Source of the DNA: Agrobacterium fabrum
GTDB taxonomy: Bacteria > Pseudomonadota > Alphaproteobacteria > Rhizobiales > Rhizobiaceae
DNA length: 15,556 nucleotides
Assembly: GCA_003241215.1 (NCBI GenBank)
Contig: QFOL01000065.1
Span: 1-15,556 of the forward strand
Direction of reading: 5' to 3'
Below are positions 1-8,248 of the stretch, piece after piece (the first letter of the stretch is position 1; each line of letters begins with the position of its first letter). The notes below the pieces were generated by a model. It did no database searches, was not told the DNA's origin, and saw nothing but the letters and a program-made list of their open reading frames with translations. A program made the translations under genes and the position numbers.

Positions 1-125
1 TAAAATTTTTATCATTTGGTAAAAATATTTGCCTGTTTATTCGGCACAAATGGAATGCGAGAGGTGCAGGAACGAGGCTGTCGCAAATGGGCCTGAAAGT
101 GCGGCAAGGACTGCTTCGCACTCTT

Positions 126-202
126 CGTCATCCTCCGGCTTGGCCCGAGGATCCATAACCCACTGTAACCAATGGATCCTCGGGTCAAGCCCGAGGATGA
201 CG
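126..202. repeat. Palindromic intergenic repeat, copy 1
   Basis: Two 30-base arms (126-155 and 173-202) are inverted copies of each other with two mismatches, separated by a 17-base spacer. Each arm is itself a small hairpin built on CCTCGGG/CCCGAGG, with TCAAG as the loop in the right arm; the left arm has one stem mismatch. The arms translate as DPRVKPEDD, a string often seen in spurious hypothetical proteins of Rhizobiales. Two more copies lie at 11289-11364 and 12980-13054. This copy is about 70 bases downstream of the heme oxygenase stop codon, so it may act in 3'-end formation; that role is inference. Confidence 0.9.
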
Positions 203-214
203 TCGCGTGCGGAG

Positions 215-228
215 CGCCGTCGACGGCG
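215..228. repeat. Perfect 14-base palindrome CGCCGTCGACGGCG
   Basis: A perfect GC-rich palindrome lies between the heme oxygenase stop and repeat copy 1. It has no loop and no T-run, so it is not a normal intrinsic terminator. It may be chance in GC-rich DNA, or part of the 3' structure of the heme oxygenase transcript. Confidence 0.4.
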
Positions 229-273
229 TGTTCCGAGCAAGGGCGTTTCCCGCCATTAAGCTATGCCAAAAAT

Positions 274-885
274 TCAACCCAACCGCTGCTGCGCATAGGC
301 ATGAACCGCCCGGAAGGCCGCTTCGGCGCCGGCGACGACGCGCTCTTCCTCTTCGACGGTCAGCGAAATTTCATCGAGCGCGGCGGTGAAGGTGCGCCAG
401 TGCAGGCCGCGTCCTTCCGGCGCACCGGCCAGATGGCGCGCGCCGAATTCTTCGTTCAGCCCAAGCTTGGCCGCATCCTTCAGCAGGAAAGCAGCACCGA
501 GATTGGAGCCTTCCACCACATAAAGCCAGCCCATGGCCTCGGGCAGATCGAACGGGGTTTTACCGGTGAAGCGTGGCTCCACCGTTTCGGGAATGGCAAG
601 ACCGAGATCGGCGAGATCCTGCTCGATCATGGAGAGGCGGCGGCGGCCCTTCAGGTCTGGCAGCAGGCCGTCAAGCGTTGCATTGGAGAAAAAGGCATCG
701 AGGTCACGATGGAAGAGATATTGCGTTTCCACGAACTTGCCGAAATTCTCCCGGCTCTCGAAGGGCTTCGATGCCATGATGAAGGCATCGAGATCACTAT
801 GCGCACCCCGCGTCGCAGCCTTCAGGCGCTTGACGCGGCTTTGCTCGATCTCTGCTACAGGCGCTGCCGGTTCCGCAATGGTCAT
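274..885 (-). CDS. Heme oxygenase (biliverdin-producing type)
   Basis: A 203-residue protein of the all-helical heme oxygenase family, which opens heme to biliverdin, CO and Fe2+ in the cytoplasm using O2 and reducing equivalents. The N-terminal segment RLKAATRGAHSDLD carries the expected proximal heme ligand, His29. The distal-helix signature YVVEGSNLGAAFLL (about residues 122-135) has the flexible glycine stretch over the heme. Length is typical of bacterial HmuO/PigA/BphO proteins. I chose the ATG at 885 because AAAGGGA lies a few bases upstream; a longer frame to 948 would begin inside the predicted promoter. The gene stands alone, with no adjacent phytochrome or heme-uptake gene, so I cannot tell whether it serves iron acquisition or supplies biliverdin to bacteriophytochromes. 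No clear Fur, Irr or RirA site was recognised. Confidence 0.88.
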   Translation of the reverse strand: MTIAEPAAPVAEIEQSRVKRLKAATRGAHSDLDAFIMASKPFESRENFGKFVETQYLFHRDLDAFFSNATLDGLLPDLKGRRRLSMIEQDLADLGLAIPETVEPRFTGKTPFDLPEAMGWLYVVEGSNLGAAFLLKDAAKLGLNEEFGARHLAGAPEGRGLHWRTFTAALDEISLTVEEEERVVAGAEAAFRAVHAYAQQRLG

Positions 886-919
886 GATGATGGTCCCTTT
901 ATCCCTATATTCAGAGTGC

Positions 920-948
920 CTGATAAAAATCTTTACTCCAACAGTCAA
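920..948 (-). promoter_or_regulatory. Predicted sigma70-type promoter of heme oxygenase
   Basis: On the minus strand, TTGACT (943-948) is followed after 17 bases by TATCAG (920-925), about 35 bases before the ATG. The -35 is good and the -10 is weak. The implied leader is under 30 bases. Confidence 0.45.
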
Positions 949-1133
949 ATTTTATTTTCGCATGTATTCGCGCGCCCTGCAAAGCGGGACAGGCCCTTGG
1001 CACCACGATAAAACAGTATCCGCCTTCATACGGCGCGGCCAGTCCATGCCACCTCCGCAGAACCGCCCTGCCGCTGAGCATCAAGGTAAACATCCGCCGC
1101 CGACCTACCAACAAGTCGCCCATCAATTACCTC

Positions 1134-1163
1134 TTTACAGCTAACATGTCAGTGCGCTATCAA
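1134..1163 (+). promoter_or_regulatory. Predicted promoter of the aldolase-transporter operon
   Basis: TTTACA (1134-1139) is spaced 18 bases from TATCAA (1158-1163), close to the sigma70 pattern, and the implied start of transcription is just ahead of the ribosome binding site. An imperfect palindrome, TAACATGTCA (1142-1151, perfect core ACATGT), sits between the two boxes and could be the operator of the GntR regulator encoded downstream. The operator idea is inference only. Confidence 0.4.
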
Positions 1164-1177
1164 TTCGCGGTCACCTT

Positions 1178-1184
1178 GGAGGAG
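1178..1184 (+). promoter_or_regulatory. Strong ribosome binding site deciding a TTG start
   Basis: GGAGGAG is placed 8 bases before TTG at 1193, an ideal Shine-Dalgarno spacing. No ATG or GTG competes at this distance, so it fixes the start of the DapA-family protein. Confidence 0.8.
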
Positions 1185-1192
1185 CATCTTAA

Positions 1193-2077
1193 TTGACCCA
1201 GAAATTCGGCCTTTCGGCAGCCCTGACCACCCCCTTCAAAAAGGACGGCGCGGTCGATATCGATGCCATGATCACCCATGCCCGTCGCTGCCTTGAAAAT
1301 GGCTGCGACAGCGTGACGCTCTTCGGCACAACGGGCGAAGGATGTTCCGTCGGCAGCCGCGAACGGCAGGTCATCCTCTCCCGCTTCATCGGGGCCGGTA
1401 TTGCGCCGTCCCGCCTTGTCACCGGCGTTCTCGTGGATTCCATCGAGGATGCGACAGACCAGTCGGCGGAAGCCCTGAAAGCCGGCGCCCGCAATATTCT
1501 TCTCGCCCCGCCCTCCTATTTCAAGAATGTCAGCGACGACGGCCTGTTTGCCTGGTTCTCGTCGGTTTTTGCAAAGATCGGCAAGGATGCGCGTGACATC
1601 CTCGTCTACAACATCCCCTCCGTGACCATGGTGACACTGTCGGTCGAGCTGGTGGGAAGACTGAAAAAGGCATTCCCCGGCATCGTCACTGGCGTCAAGG
1701 ACTCCTCCGGCAACTGGAGCCATACCGAACGCCTGTTGAAGGAGCACGGCGATCTCGCCATCCTGATCGGCGATGAGCGCGATCTGGCGAGAGGCGTGCG
1801 CCTCGGCGGTCAGGGCGCGATATCGGGCGTCGCCAATTTCCTGACTGAGGAAGTGCGCGCCATGGCCGTTGACGGCAAGGACGATGAGCGCGTCGTCGAT
1901 CTTGTTGTGGAACTTCTGAAATTCCCGGTTACACCCGCCGTCAAGGTACTGGTATCACACACAACAGGGGAAACCATCTGGTCTGACGTGCGCGCCCCGC
2001 TCGTCGCCGTTTCACCGGAGGACCGGCGGCAGATCGAAGGCGCATTCGACGCGCTGTTTCGCAGGCAGGCCGCCTGA
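1193..2077 (+). CDS. DapA-family Schiff-base aldolase/lyase
   Basis: A 294-residue (beta/alpha)8-barrel protein of the dihydrodipicolinate synthase / N-acetylneuraminate lyase superfamily. These enzymes form a lysine Schiff base with pyruvate or a 2-keto acid. The pyruvate-carboxylate motif GTTGEG is at 45-50, the catalytic tyrosine is Tyr139 in VYNIPS, and the Schiff-base lysine is Lys169 in GVKDSSG, so the active site appears intact. The start is a TTG backed by a strong ribosome binding site. It heads an operon with a GntR regulator, a sugar ABC importer and a sugar kinase. That setting argues for a catabolic aldolase or dehydratase acting on a sugar-derived 2-keto acid rather than lysine biosynthesis, although automatic pipelines may call it dapA. 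The true substrate cannot be read from the sequence. Confidence 0.9.
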   Translation: MTQKFGLSAALTTPFKKDGAVDIDAMITHARRCLENGCDSVTLFGTTGEGCSVGSRERQVILSRFIGAGIAPSRLVTGVLVDSIEDATDQSAEALKAGARNILLAPPSYFKNVSDDGLFAWFSSVFAKIGKDARDILVYNIPSVTMVTLSVELVGRLKKAFPGIVTGVKDSSGNWSHTERLLKEHGDLAILIGDERDLARGVRLGGQGAISGVANFLTEEVRAMAVDGKDDERVVDLVVELLKFPVTPAVKVLVSHTTGETIWSDVRAPLVAVSPEDRRQIEGAFDALFRRQAA

Positions 2078-2098
2078 ACCAACCTTGAAAGGCTGAGC

Positions 2099-2755
2099 AT
2101 GGACGATACCGGCGAACAGACATTGCGGGAACGGGCGTATGAAAGCTTTACGCATCACCTTCTCTCGCGCGACGTTCGTCCGGGGCAATTCATCTCGCAA
2201 CGCCGCCTCGTGGAATTGACGGGTCTGCCGCTGGGGGCAATCCGGGAGGCCATTCCACGGCTGGAGGCGGAGGGCCTGATCAAGACCGTGCCGCAGCGAG
2301 GGTTGCAGGTCGCCCATATCGACCTCAACCTCATCCGCGAGGCGTTCCAGTTCCGTATCTTCCTCGAAAAGGAGGCCGTGGCGCTCTTTACCCGTTCGGC
2401 TTCGGACGAGACCATCGCCAAGCTTTTAAAGCAGCATCGCGATATCGCCGAAGCGGCAGAAAAGGGCGAGGAATCGCCGGAACTGGACCAGCACGCGCAG
2501 CAGGTGGACTGGGGCATGCACGATGCCTTCATCGACGCGCTTGGCAATTCGATCATCTCGAACGCCTATCGGGTCAATTCCATCAAGATGCGCCTCATCA
2601 ATCAGGAGCGCTTTCGTATTGCCGGCCATGTGAAGTCGGTGATGAAGGAGCATCTCGCCATTCTCGAAGCCATCGAGAGGCGATCCGTGGAAGAGGCCGT
2701 GGAACGGTTGACCGCCCATATCCGCAACGCAAGGGACAGGGCGCTGGCGGTGTAA
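2099..2755 (+). CDS. GntR-family regulator, FadR/FCD subfamily
   Basis: A 218-residue transcription factor. The N-terminal winged helix-turn-helix spans about residues 8-73 (SQRRLVELTGLPLGAIREAI, then the wing around VPQRGLQV). The helical C-terminal FCD effector domain runs from about 78 to 215. Its probable metal or ligand site is present: Asp137 and His141 in DWGMHDAF, His185 in MKEHLAIL, and His207 in LTAHIRNA. FCD regulators usually sense small organic acids or sugar acids. The gene lies 21 bases after the aldolase and about 100 bases before the binding protein, so it is probably a local regulator of this operon. The ATG at 2099 is preceded by GAAAGG at reasonable spacing. The effector is unknown. 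Confidence 0.93.
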   Translation: MDDTGEQTLRERAYESFTHHLLSRDVRPGQFISQRRLVELTGLPLGAIREAIPRLEAEGLIKTVPQRGLQVAHIDLNLIREAFQFRIFLEKEAVALFTRSASDETIAKLLKQHRDIAEAAEKGEESPELDQHAQQVDWGMHDAFIDALGNSIISNAYRVNSIKMRLINQERFRIAGHVKSVMKEHLAILEAIERRSVEEAVERLTAHIRNARDRALAV

Positions 2756-2858
2756 GGCAACGCCGGCAGGGACTGAAGAGGGTCTGCGCTGGACTTGCAG
2801 GAAATAAGCAACAAGCCGGGGTGAGGAGAATTTCCGGCTAATCTGGAGGAGAACTGAC

Positions 2859-4190
2859 ATGACGCATTCATTGCTCAACCCCACGCGTCGCGCCTTTCTG
2901 GCAGGCACGGCGGCGCTTGGCGGCAGCGCGGTGCTCGGCATTCGCCCGGCATCGGCGGCGGTGAACTGGAAAAAACACGCGGGAACGACGCTCGAAGTCA
3001 ACCTTGTCAAAAGCCCGCGCAGCGAAACGCTGATCAAATATCTCGGCGAATTCGAAGAGCTGACCGGCATCAAGGTCAATGCCGAAGCAACGCCGGAACA
3101 GCAGCAGCGCCAGAAGGTGGTTATTGAGCTTTCCTCCGGCAAGCCGAGCTTCGATGTGGTGCATCTGAGCTATCACGTCCAGAAGCGCCAGTTCGAAAAG
3201 GGCAAATGGCTCGCCGATATTAGCGGCTTCCTGAAGGACCCGTCGCTGACCGATCCGTCGCTTGTCGAGAAGGACTTCGCCGAAGCCGGCATGTTGTTTG
3301 CCAAGGATAGCGACGGCGTGCTGCGCTCGCTGCCCTTCTCGGTGGACTACTGGATCGTCTACTGGAACAAGGAACTCTTCGACGCCAAGGGCCTGAAATA
3401 CCCTGAAACCTTCGAGGAACTGGTGACCGCGGCGGAAAAGATCACCGATCCTTCCACCAACACCTATGGTTTCGTCGCCCGTGGCCTGAAGAACGCCAAT
3501 ACCCCCGTCTGGACCTCCCTGATGCTGGGTTACGGCGCAAAGCCGATCGGTGCTGACGGAAAAATCGACACCGAATCCAAGGAAGCGGTGGAAGCGGCAG
3601 CGCTTTACCAGCGCCTGATGACCAAAGCCGCCCCTCCAGGCGTCTCCGGCTTTAACTGGGCGGAAGCGCAGTCGGCCTTCCTGCAAGGCAAGATCGGCAT
3701 GTGGTTCGATGGCGTCGGCTTTGCACCGCCAATTGAGAACCCGGAAAAATCCCGCGTCGTCGGCAAGGTCGGTTACGGCGTCATGCCGAAGGGCCCGGCA
3801 ACCCAGGCCGCCGGCACGTTTGGCGATGGTCTCGGCGTTGTCGAAGCCAGCACGAAGAAGGAAGCCGCTTACCTCTTCTGCCAATGGGCGATTTCGCATG
3901 AAATGGGCGCGCGTCTGCTGCAGGCCGGCGCCGGCGTTCCGTTCCGCCAATCGATCCTCGAAGACCAGAAGGTGCGCGAAGGCGTGAAGATGCCGGCTGC
4001 CTGGCTGGATGCCGTCGTCGGTTCCGGCAAGGTCTCGCAGCTTGCGCTTCCCGTCATCATTCCGGTGACGGAATTCCGCGACATCTACGGCGTCGGCCTC
4101 ACCAACATGATCGGCGGGGCTGATCCGGCAGCCGAACTCAAGAAGGCGACGGAACAGTTCGCACCGGTTCTGGCGCGTAGCGAGGGATAA
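2859..4190 (+). CDS. Sugar ABC transporter substrate-binding protein (CUT1, Tat-exported)
   Basis: A 443-residue extracellular solute-binding protein of the MalE-like family 1. The N-terminus has a twin-arginine signal, TRRAFLAG with Arg10-Arg11, a hydrophobic stretch, and a likely cleavage after ASA at residue 33, so export is probably by the Tat system. This implies a protein that folds before export. The mature part shows family features such as VVIELSSGKPSFDVVHLS near the N-lobe and FLQGKIGMWFDG later on, where the hinge region is expected. The ATG at 2859 follows GGAGGAG by 7 bases. The stop shares one base with the first permease start (TAATG), indicating translational coupling. The ligand is probably a mono- or oligosaccharide or sugar derivative, but its identity is not visible. 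Confidence 0.93.
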   Translation: MTHSLLNPTRRAFLAGTAALGGSAVLGIRPASAAVNWKKHAGTTLEVNLVKSPRSETLIKYLGEFEELTGIKVNAEATPEQQQRQKVVIELSSGKPSFDVVHLSYHVQKRQFEKGKWLADISGFLKDPSLTDPSLVEKDFAEAGMLFAKDSDGVLRSLPFSVDYWIVYWNKELFDAKGLKYPETFEELVTAAEKITDPSTNTYGFVARGLKNANTPVWTSLMLGYGAKPIGADGKIDTESKEAVEAAALYQRLMTKAAPPGVSGFNWAEAQSAFLQGKIGMWFDGVGFAPPIENPEKSRVVGKVGYGVMPKGPATQAAGTFGDGLGVVEASTKKEAAYLFCQWAISHEMGARLLQAGAGVPFRQSILEDQKVREGVKMPAAWLDAVVGSGKVSQLALPVIIPVTEFRDIYGVGLTNMIGGADPAAELKKATEQFAPVLARSEG

Positions 4191-5128
4191 TGGCCTCCGT
4201 GAGCATCGAAAATACCAAGACAGGCGCAAGCCGGAGCGAGGGGAGCAGGCCGGCAAGGCTTGCTCCCAACTACTGGCCCTTCGTCATACCGGCGCTTGTC
4301 GTCATTTCGGCTGTCATCGTTTTTCCGTGGGTGTTCACCCTCTGGATGAGCGCGCACCGCTGGACGCTCGGGCAGGAGCAGAGCTTTATCGGTTTCGAGA
4401 ATTATATAAGGCTCGCCAGCGATATCAGGTTCTGGGAATCGCTCTGGCACACGCTCATCTATACCGTGCTGTCGGTCGTCGCTCCGCTCATCCTCGGAAC
4501 ATTGGCGGCGCTGGTTTTCGATGCGCAGTTTCCGCTGCGCGGTTTCCTGCGCGGCGTCTTCGTGATGCCGATGATGGCGACCCCGGTCGCCATCGCGCTC
4601 GTCTGGACCATGATGTTCCACCCGCAGCTCGGAGTCCTGAACTATCTGCTCTCCTTCATCGGCATCGGCCCGCTGGAATGGATCTACAACCAGTCCACCG
4701 TCATTCCTTCGCTGGTGCTGGTGGAGACCTGGCAATGGACGCCGCTGGTCATGCTGATCGTGCTCGGTGGTCTCGCTGCCGTGCCGCGCGAGCCCTATGA
4801 GAGCGCCGAAATCGACGGCGCCAATGCCTGGCAGAAGTTTCGTTATCTCACCATGCCGATGATCGCACCGTTCCTGATGATCGCCGTCATCATCCGCTCC
4901 ATCGACGCCGTCAAAAGCTTCGACATCATCTATGCGATGACGCAAGGGGGGCCGGGAACGGCGTCGGAAACCATCAACATCTATCTCTACAACACGGCAT
5001 TCGCCTATTACGACATCGGTTACGGCTCGGCCATGGCCGTCGTCTTCTTCATCATCATCGTGGCGCTTTCCTTCGTGCTTTTGATGGTGCGCCAGCGCTC
5101 GCAATGGAACGAGATGGAGGATCGCTGA
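4190..5128 (+). CDS. Sugar ABC transporter permease, MalF-type
   Basis: A 312-residue inner-membrane protein with six predicted hydrophobic segments; the first is around residues 28-52 (FVIPALVVISAVIVFPWVF). The cytoplasmic EAA loop that contacts the ATPase is at about 201-223 (YESAEIDGANAWQKFRYL). FDIIYAMTQGGPGTASETI at about 244-262 is the conserved late segment of CUT1 MalF-type permeases. It has no large periplasmic P2 insertion, as is usual outside the enteric MalF. Its start overlaps the stop of the binding-protein gene by one base and its stop overlaps the next start (CTGATG), so it is co-translated with both partners. Confidence 0.93.
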   Translation: MASVSIENTKTGASRSEGSRPARLAPNYWPFVIPALVVISAVIVFPWVFTLWMSAHRWTLGQEQSFIGFENYIRLASDIRFWESLWHTLIYTVLSVVAPLILGTLAALVFDAQFPLRGFLRGVFVMPMMATPVAIALVWTMMFHPQLGVLNYLLSFIGIGPLEWIYNQSTVIPSLVLVETWQWTPLVMLIVLGGLAAVPREPYESAEIDGANAWQKFRYLTMPMIAPFLMIAVIIRSIDAVKSFDIIYAMTQGGPGTASETINIYLYNTAFAYYDIGYGSAMAVVFFIIIVALSFVLLMVRQRSQWNEMEDR

Positions 5129-5964
5129 TGAGCCGCCAGATTCTGAAACGCAAGACGCTCGATCGCATCGGCCTGTTCTTCGTGGCACTGGTGATGATCT
5201 CGCCGGTCATCCTGTTCTTCATCTGGATGATCTCGCTGTCGCTGAAATATGAAATCGACAACGGCGCCTATCCGCCTATCCTCATTCCCGAACGTTTCGC
5301 CTGGTCGAACTATGTGAAGGTGTTCGAGGAGAATAATTTCTTCCTCTATTTCTGGAATTCGGTCCTCGTTACCGGTGCGGCCACCATTCTGGCGCTCGTC
5401 ATCGGCGTGCCCGCCGGCTACGGCATCGCAAGGCTGAAGGCGGAAAAATCCGCCGTCGTCATCATGATCGCCCGCATGACGCCCGGCCTCTCCTTCCTCA
5501 TTCCGCTGTTCCTGCTGTTCCAATGGCTGAACCTCTTGGGCACGCTCTGGCCGCAGATCATTATTCATCTTGTCGTGACGGTGCCGATCGTCGTCTGGAT
5601 CATGATCGGTTATTTCGAGACCACGCCGAAGGAACTGGAAGAGGCGGCGAGCATCGACGGCGCATCCTCCTGGCAGGTGTTCCGGCTGGTGGCGCTGCCG
5701 ATTGCCAAGCCCGGCATCGTCGTCTCCTTCATCCTCGCAGTCATCTTCTCGTGGAACAACTTCGTCTTCGGCATCGTCTTGGCCAGCCGTGAAACGCGCA
5801 CCCTGCCGGTCGCGGTCTACAACATGCTCTCCTTCGAACAGGTCAGCTGGGGTCCGCTGGCCGCAGCCGCGCTCATCGTCACGCTGCCGGTGCTGCTGCT
5901 CACCATGTTCGCACAGAAACAGATCGTGGCGGGCCTGACCGCCGGCGCCGTCAAAGGCGGCTGA
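5128..5964 (+). CDS. Sugar ABC transporter permease, MalG-type
   Basis: A 278-residue inner-membrane permease, second half of the CUT1 pore. A hydrophobic N-terminal helix covers about 14-38. The EAA loop is at about 169-190 (LEEAASIDGASSWQVFRLVA), and the helix after it includes FSWNNFVFG, characteristic of MalG-type proteins. I placed the start at the ATG at 5128, which overlaps the upstream TGA, rather than at an in-frame ATG 24 bases earlier inside the previous gene. A hairpin and a RIME-like element follow before the ATPase gene. Confidence 0.92.
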   Translation: MSRQILKRKTLDRIGLFFVALVMISPVILFFIWMISLSLKYEIDNGAYPPILIPERFAWSNYVKVFEENNFFLYFWNSVLVTGAATILALVIGVPAGYGIARLKAEKSAVVIMIARMTPGLSFLIPLFLLFQWLNLLGTLWPQIIIHLVVTVPIVVWIMIGYFETTPKELEEAASIDGASSWQVFRLVALPIAKPGIVVSFILAVIFSWNNFVFGIVLASRETRTLPVAVYNMLSFEQVSWGPLAAAALIVTLPVLLLTMFAQKQIVAGLTAGAVKGG

Positions 5965-5972
5965 ACCTAACG

Positions 5973-5999
5973 AAGGGCATTCCATGCCCTTACTCTTTT
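5973..5999 (+). terminator. Intergenic hairpin, possible attenuator inside operon
   Basis: AAGGGCAT (5973-5980) and ATGCCCTT (5984-5991) form a perfect 8-base stem with a 3-base loop, followed by ACTCTTTT. The tail is only moderately T-rich, so it may be a weak or partial terminator, or an RNA stability element. It lies 9 bases after the second permease stop and before the ATPase and kinase genes, so it could lower their expression relative to the upstream genes. Confidence 0.5.
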
Positions 6000-6002
6000 A
6001 AC

Positions 6003-6046
6003 GCAGTTCCGGGCGCAAAACCGCGACGCACTTTTGCTGGAATTGC
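6003..6046. repeat. RIME-like palindromic element, copy A
   Basis: Outer arms GCAGTTCC (6003-6010) and GGAATTGC (6039-6046) pair with one G-U. Inner arms GCAAAA (6015-6020) and TTTTGC (6032-6037) pair perfectly. The layout matches copy B at 10215-10257, with inner arms GGAAAA/TTTTCC there. It resembles the RIME (Rhizobium intergenic mosaic element) type of repeat; this naming is from memory. It sits inside the operon, ending about 20 bases before the ATPase start. Confidence 0.65.
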
Positions 6047-6066
6047 TCGTAACGGGAACCAAAAAA

Positions 6067-7125
<1,059 letters not shown>

Positions 7126-7146
7126 CAGGTGACGGGAGTGAACAGC

Positions 7147-8106
7147 ATGGCAGACAAACAGGGCGGCAAGCATGTGCTGTGCGTCGGAGCCGCCGTGCTT
7201 GATACCCTGTTTCGTGTGCATGACATGCCGAAGGGTGAGGGCAAGGTCCTGCCCTATGAGATGCTGCAGATCGCCGAAGGCATGGCATCGAGCGCCGCCT
7301 ATGCCGTGCATCGCATGGGCGGCCGCGCCAGCCTGTGGGGTGCGGTGGGCGATGACGAGACCGGTACCCGCATCCTGCGCGATCTCGCCGAAAGCGGCAT
7401 CGATGTTGCCGGCATGACCATCGCCGCCGGTGCGCGCTCCGCACTCTCGACGATCATCATCGATGACCGCGGCGAGCGGCTGATCGTGCCTTTTTACGAT
7501 CATCGCCTGCATGAGAAAAAACGCTCCTGTACGCCGGAAGATATTGCCCCCTTTGATGCCGTTCTGGTTGATGTTCGCTGGCCGGAACTGGCGCTCGATG
7601 TGCTGACTGTGGCACGCACTCTGGGCAAACCAGCCATTCTGGATGGCGACGTTGCACCCGTCGAAACCCTTGAGAAGCTGGCCCCCGCCGCAACCCATAT
7701 CGTCTTTTCCGAACCCGCCGCCGCCCGGCTGACGGGCATCGAAACTGTAAAAGACATGCTACCGGTGCTACACGCCCGCTATCCGCAAACCTTCATCGCC
7801 GTTACCGCCGGACCGGCGGGCTGCTGGTGGACAGAGGCCGGCGATCCGACCGTGCATTTCCAGACGACGATGCAGGTTAAGGCAGTGGATACGCTGGCGG
7901 CGGGCGATATCTTCCACGGCACCTTTGCGCTGGCGATGGCTGAGGATATGGACAGCCGTGCGGCCATCCGGCTCTCCTCCGTCGCCGCCGCGCTGAAATG
8001 CACGATCTTTGGCGGCCGCATCGGCGCACCCACGCGCGAAGAGACCGAGGAAGCCATGCGGCAATGGCTGAAGCGTGAAGGCGAACCCACGCTGCGCGCC
8101 TCCTGA
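7147..8106 (+). CDS. PfkB-family sugar kinase, sulfofructose kinase (YihV)-like
   Basis: A 319-residue ribokinase/PfkB-family kinase that should transfer phosphate from ATP to a sugar hydroxyl. Family features are the N-terminal GAAVLDTLFRV, the glycine pair near 58-59 (RMGGRASLWGAVGDDETG), and the catalytic loop DTLAAGDIFHG at 248-258 with Asp254 as the expected base. Several stretches read closely like E. coli sulfofructose kinase YihV as I recall it: DVRW at 142-145, ILDGDVAP at 164-171, FSEPAAARLTG at 187-197, and AALKCTIFGGRIGAP at the end. The anion-hole motif is AAGD instead of the usual GAGD. The ATG at 7147 has GGGAG 9 bases upstream; a GTG at 7129 is possible but less likely. Last gene of the operon. 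Other genes needed for sulfoquinovose breakdown are not in the window, so the substrate may be a different ketose. Confidence 0.85.
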   Translation: MADKQGGKHVLCVGAAVLDTLFRVHDMPKGEGKVLPYEMLQIAEGMASSAAYAVHRMGGRASLWGAVGDDETGTRILRDLAESGIDVAGMTIAAGARSALSTIIIDDRGERLIVPFYDHRLHEKKRSCTPEDIAPFDAVLVDVRWPELALDVLTVARTLGKPAILDGDVAPVETLEKLAPAATHIVFSEPAAARLTGIETVKDMLPVLHARYPQTFIAVTAGPAGCWWTEAGDPTVHFQTTMQVKAVDTLAAGDIFHGTFALAMAEDMDSRAAIRLSSVAAALKCTIFGGRIGAPTREETEEAMRQWLKREGEPTLRAS

Positions 8107-8140
8107 GCGCATCCATTGCCCGCATAAAACTATTCCATTT

Positions 8141-8170
8141 TTGCGATGCCGTTTCGCGGAGAACTAGGCT
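8141..8170 (+). promoter_or_regulatory. Possible promoter before the P1 peptidase
   Basis: TTGCGA (8141-8146) and TAGGCT (8165-8170) are spaced 18 bases apart in the 142-base gap after the kinase. This would give the peptidase-aminotransferase pair its own transcript with a leader of about 70 bases. The match is modest, and read-through from the sugar operon is also possible because I see no terminator after the kinase. Confidence 0.3.
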
Positions 8171-8248
8171 AACGTTCGGACAGGCAAAGCTTTTCGCAAG
8201 CCGCGCCCGCTCCAATTTCAGCCTGCATTCCGCAAAAGTGATCGCCCG

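Larger units (their letters stand above)
886..1192. other. Divergent intergenic region, no gene
   Basis: These 307 bases separate the heme oxygenase (leftward) from the aldolase operon (rightward). Apart from the two predicted promoters I see no convincing gene. Short open frames here, such as 911-1126 on the minus strand, lack a domain, a good start and conserved-looking sequence. No strong hairpin or known RNA was recognised. Confidence 0.6.

Noticed and set aside
37..240. Open frames on both strands through repeat copy 1 (DPRVKPEDD-like peptides)
   Set aside because: Their coding potential comes from the palindromic repeat itself, which gives similar open frames at other copies. No ribosome binding site or conserved domain was seen.
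911..1126. 71-residue minus-strand frame between heme oxygenase and the operon
   Set aside because: No recognisable domain; it covers the heme oxygenase promoter and looks like chance.
1193..2077. Lysine-biosynthetic dihydrodipicolinate synthase (dapA) call
   Set aside because: The family is right, but the operon context (importer, GntR regulator, sugar kinase) suits a catabolic aldolase, so I did not assign the symbol.
2743..2767. Hairpin GCTGGCG/CGCCGGC spanning the GntR stop codon
   Set aside because: Eleven-base loop, one wobble pair and no T-run; weak evidence for a terminator.
2814..2839. Inverted repeat AGCCGG/CCGGCT before the binding-protein gene
   Set aside because: Only six pairs with a 14-base loop and it leaves the ribosome binding site free; common by chance in this composition.
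2868..4256. 462-residue antisense frame across the binding-protein gene
   Set aside because: A shadow of GC-rich third-position bias opposite a clear gene; it is rich in His, Arg and Asp with no family features.
7147..8106. A full sulfoquinovose degradation pathway
   Set aside because: Only the kinase resembles that pathway; the glycosidase, isomerase, sulfo-aldolase and reductase are not in the window.
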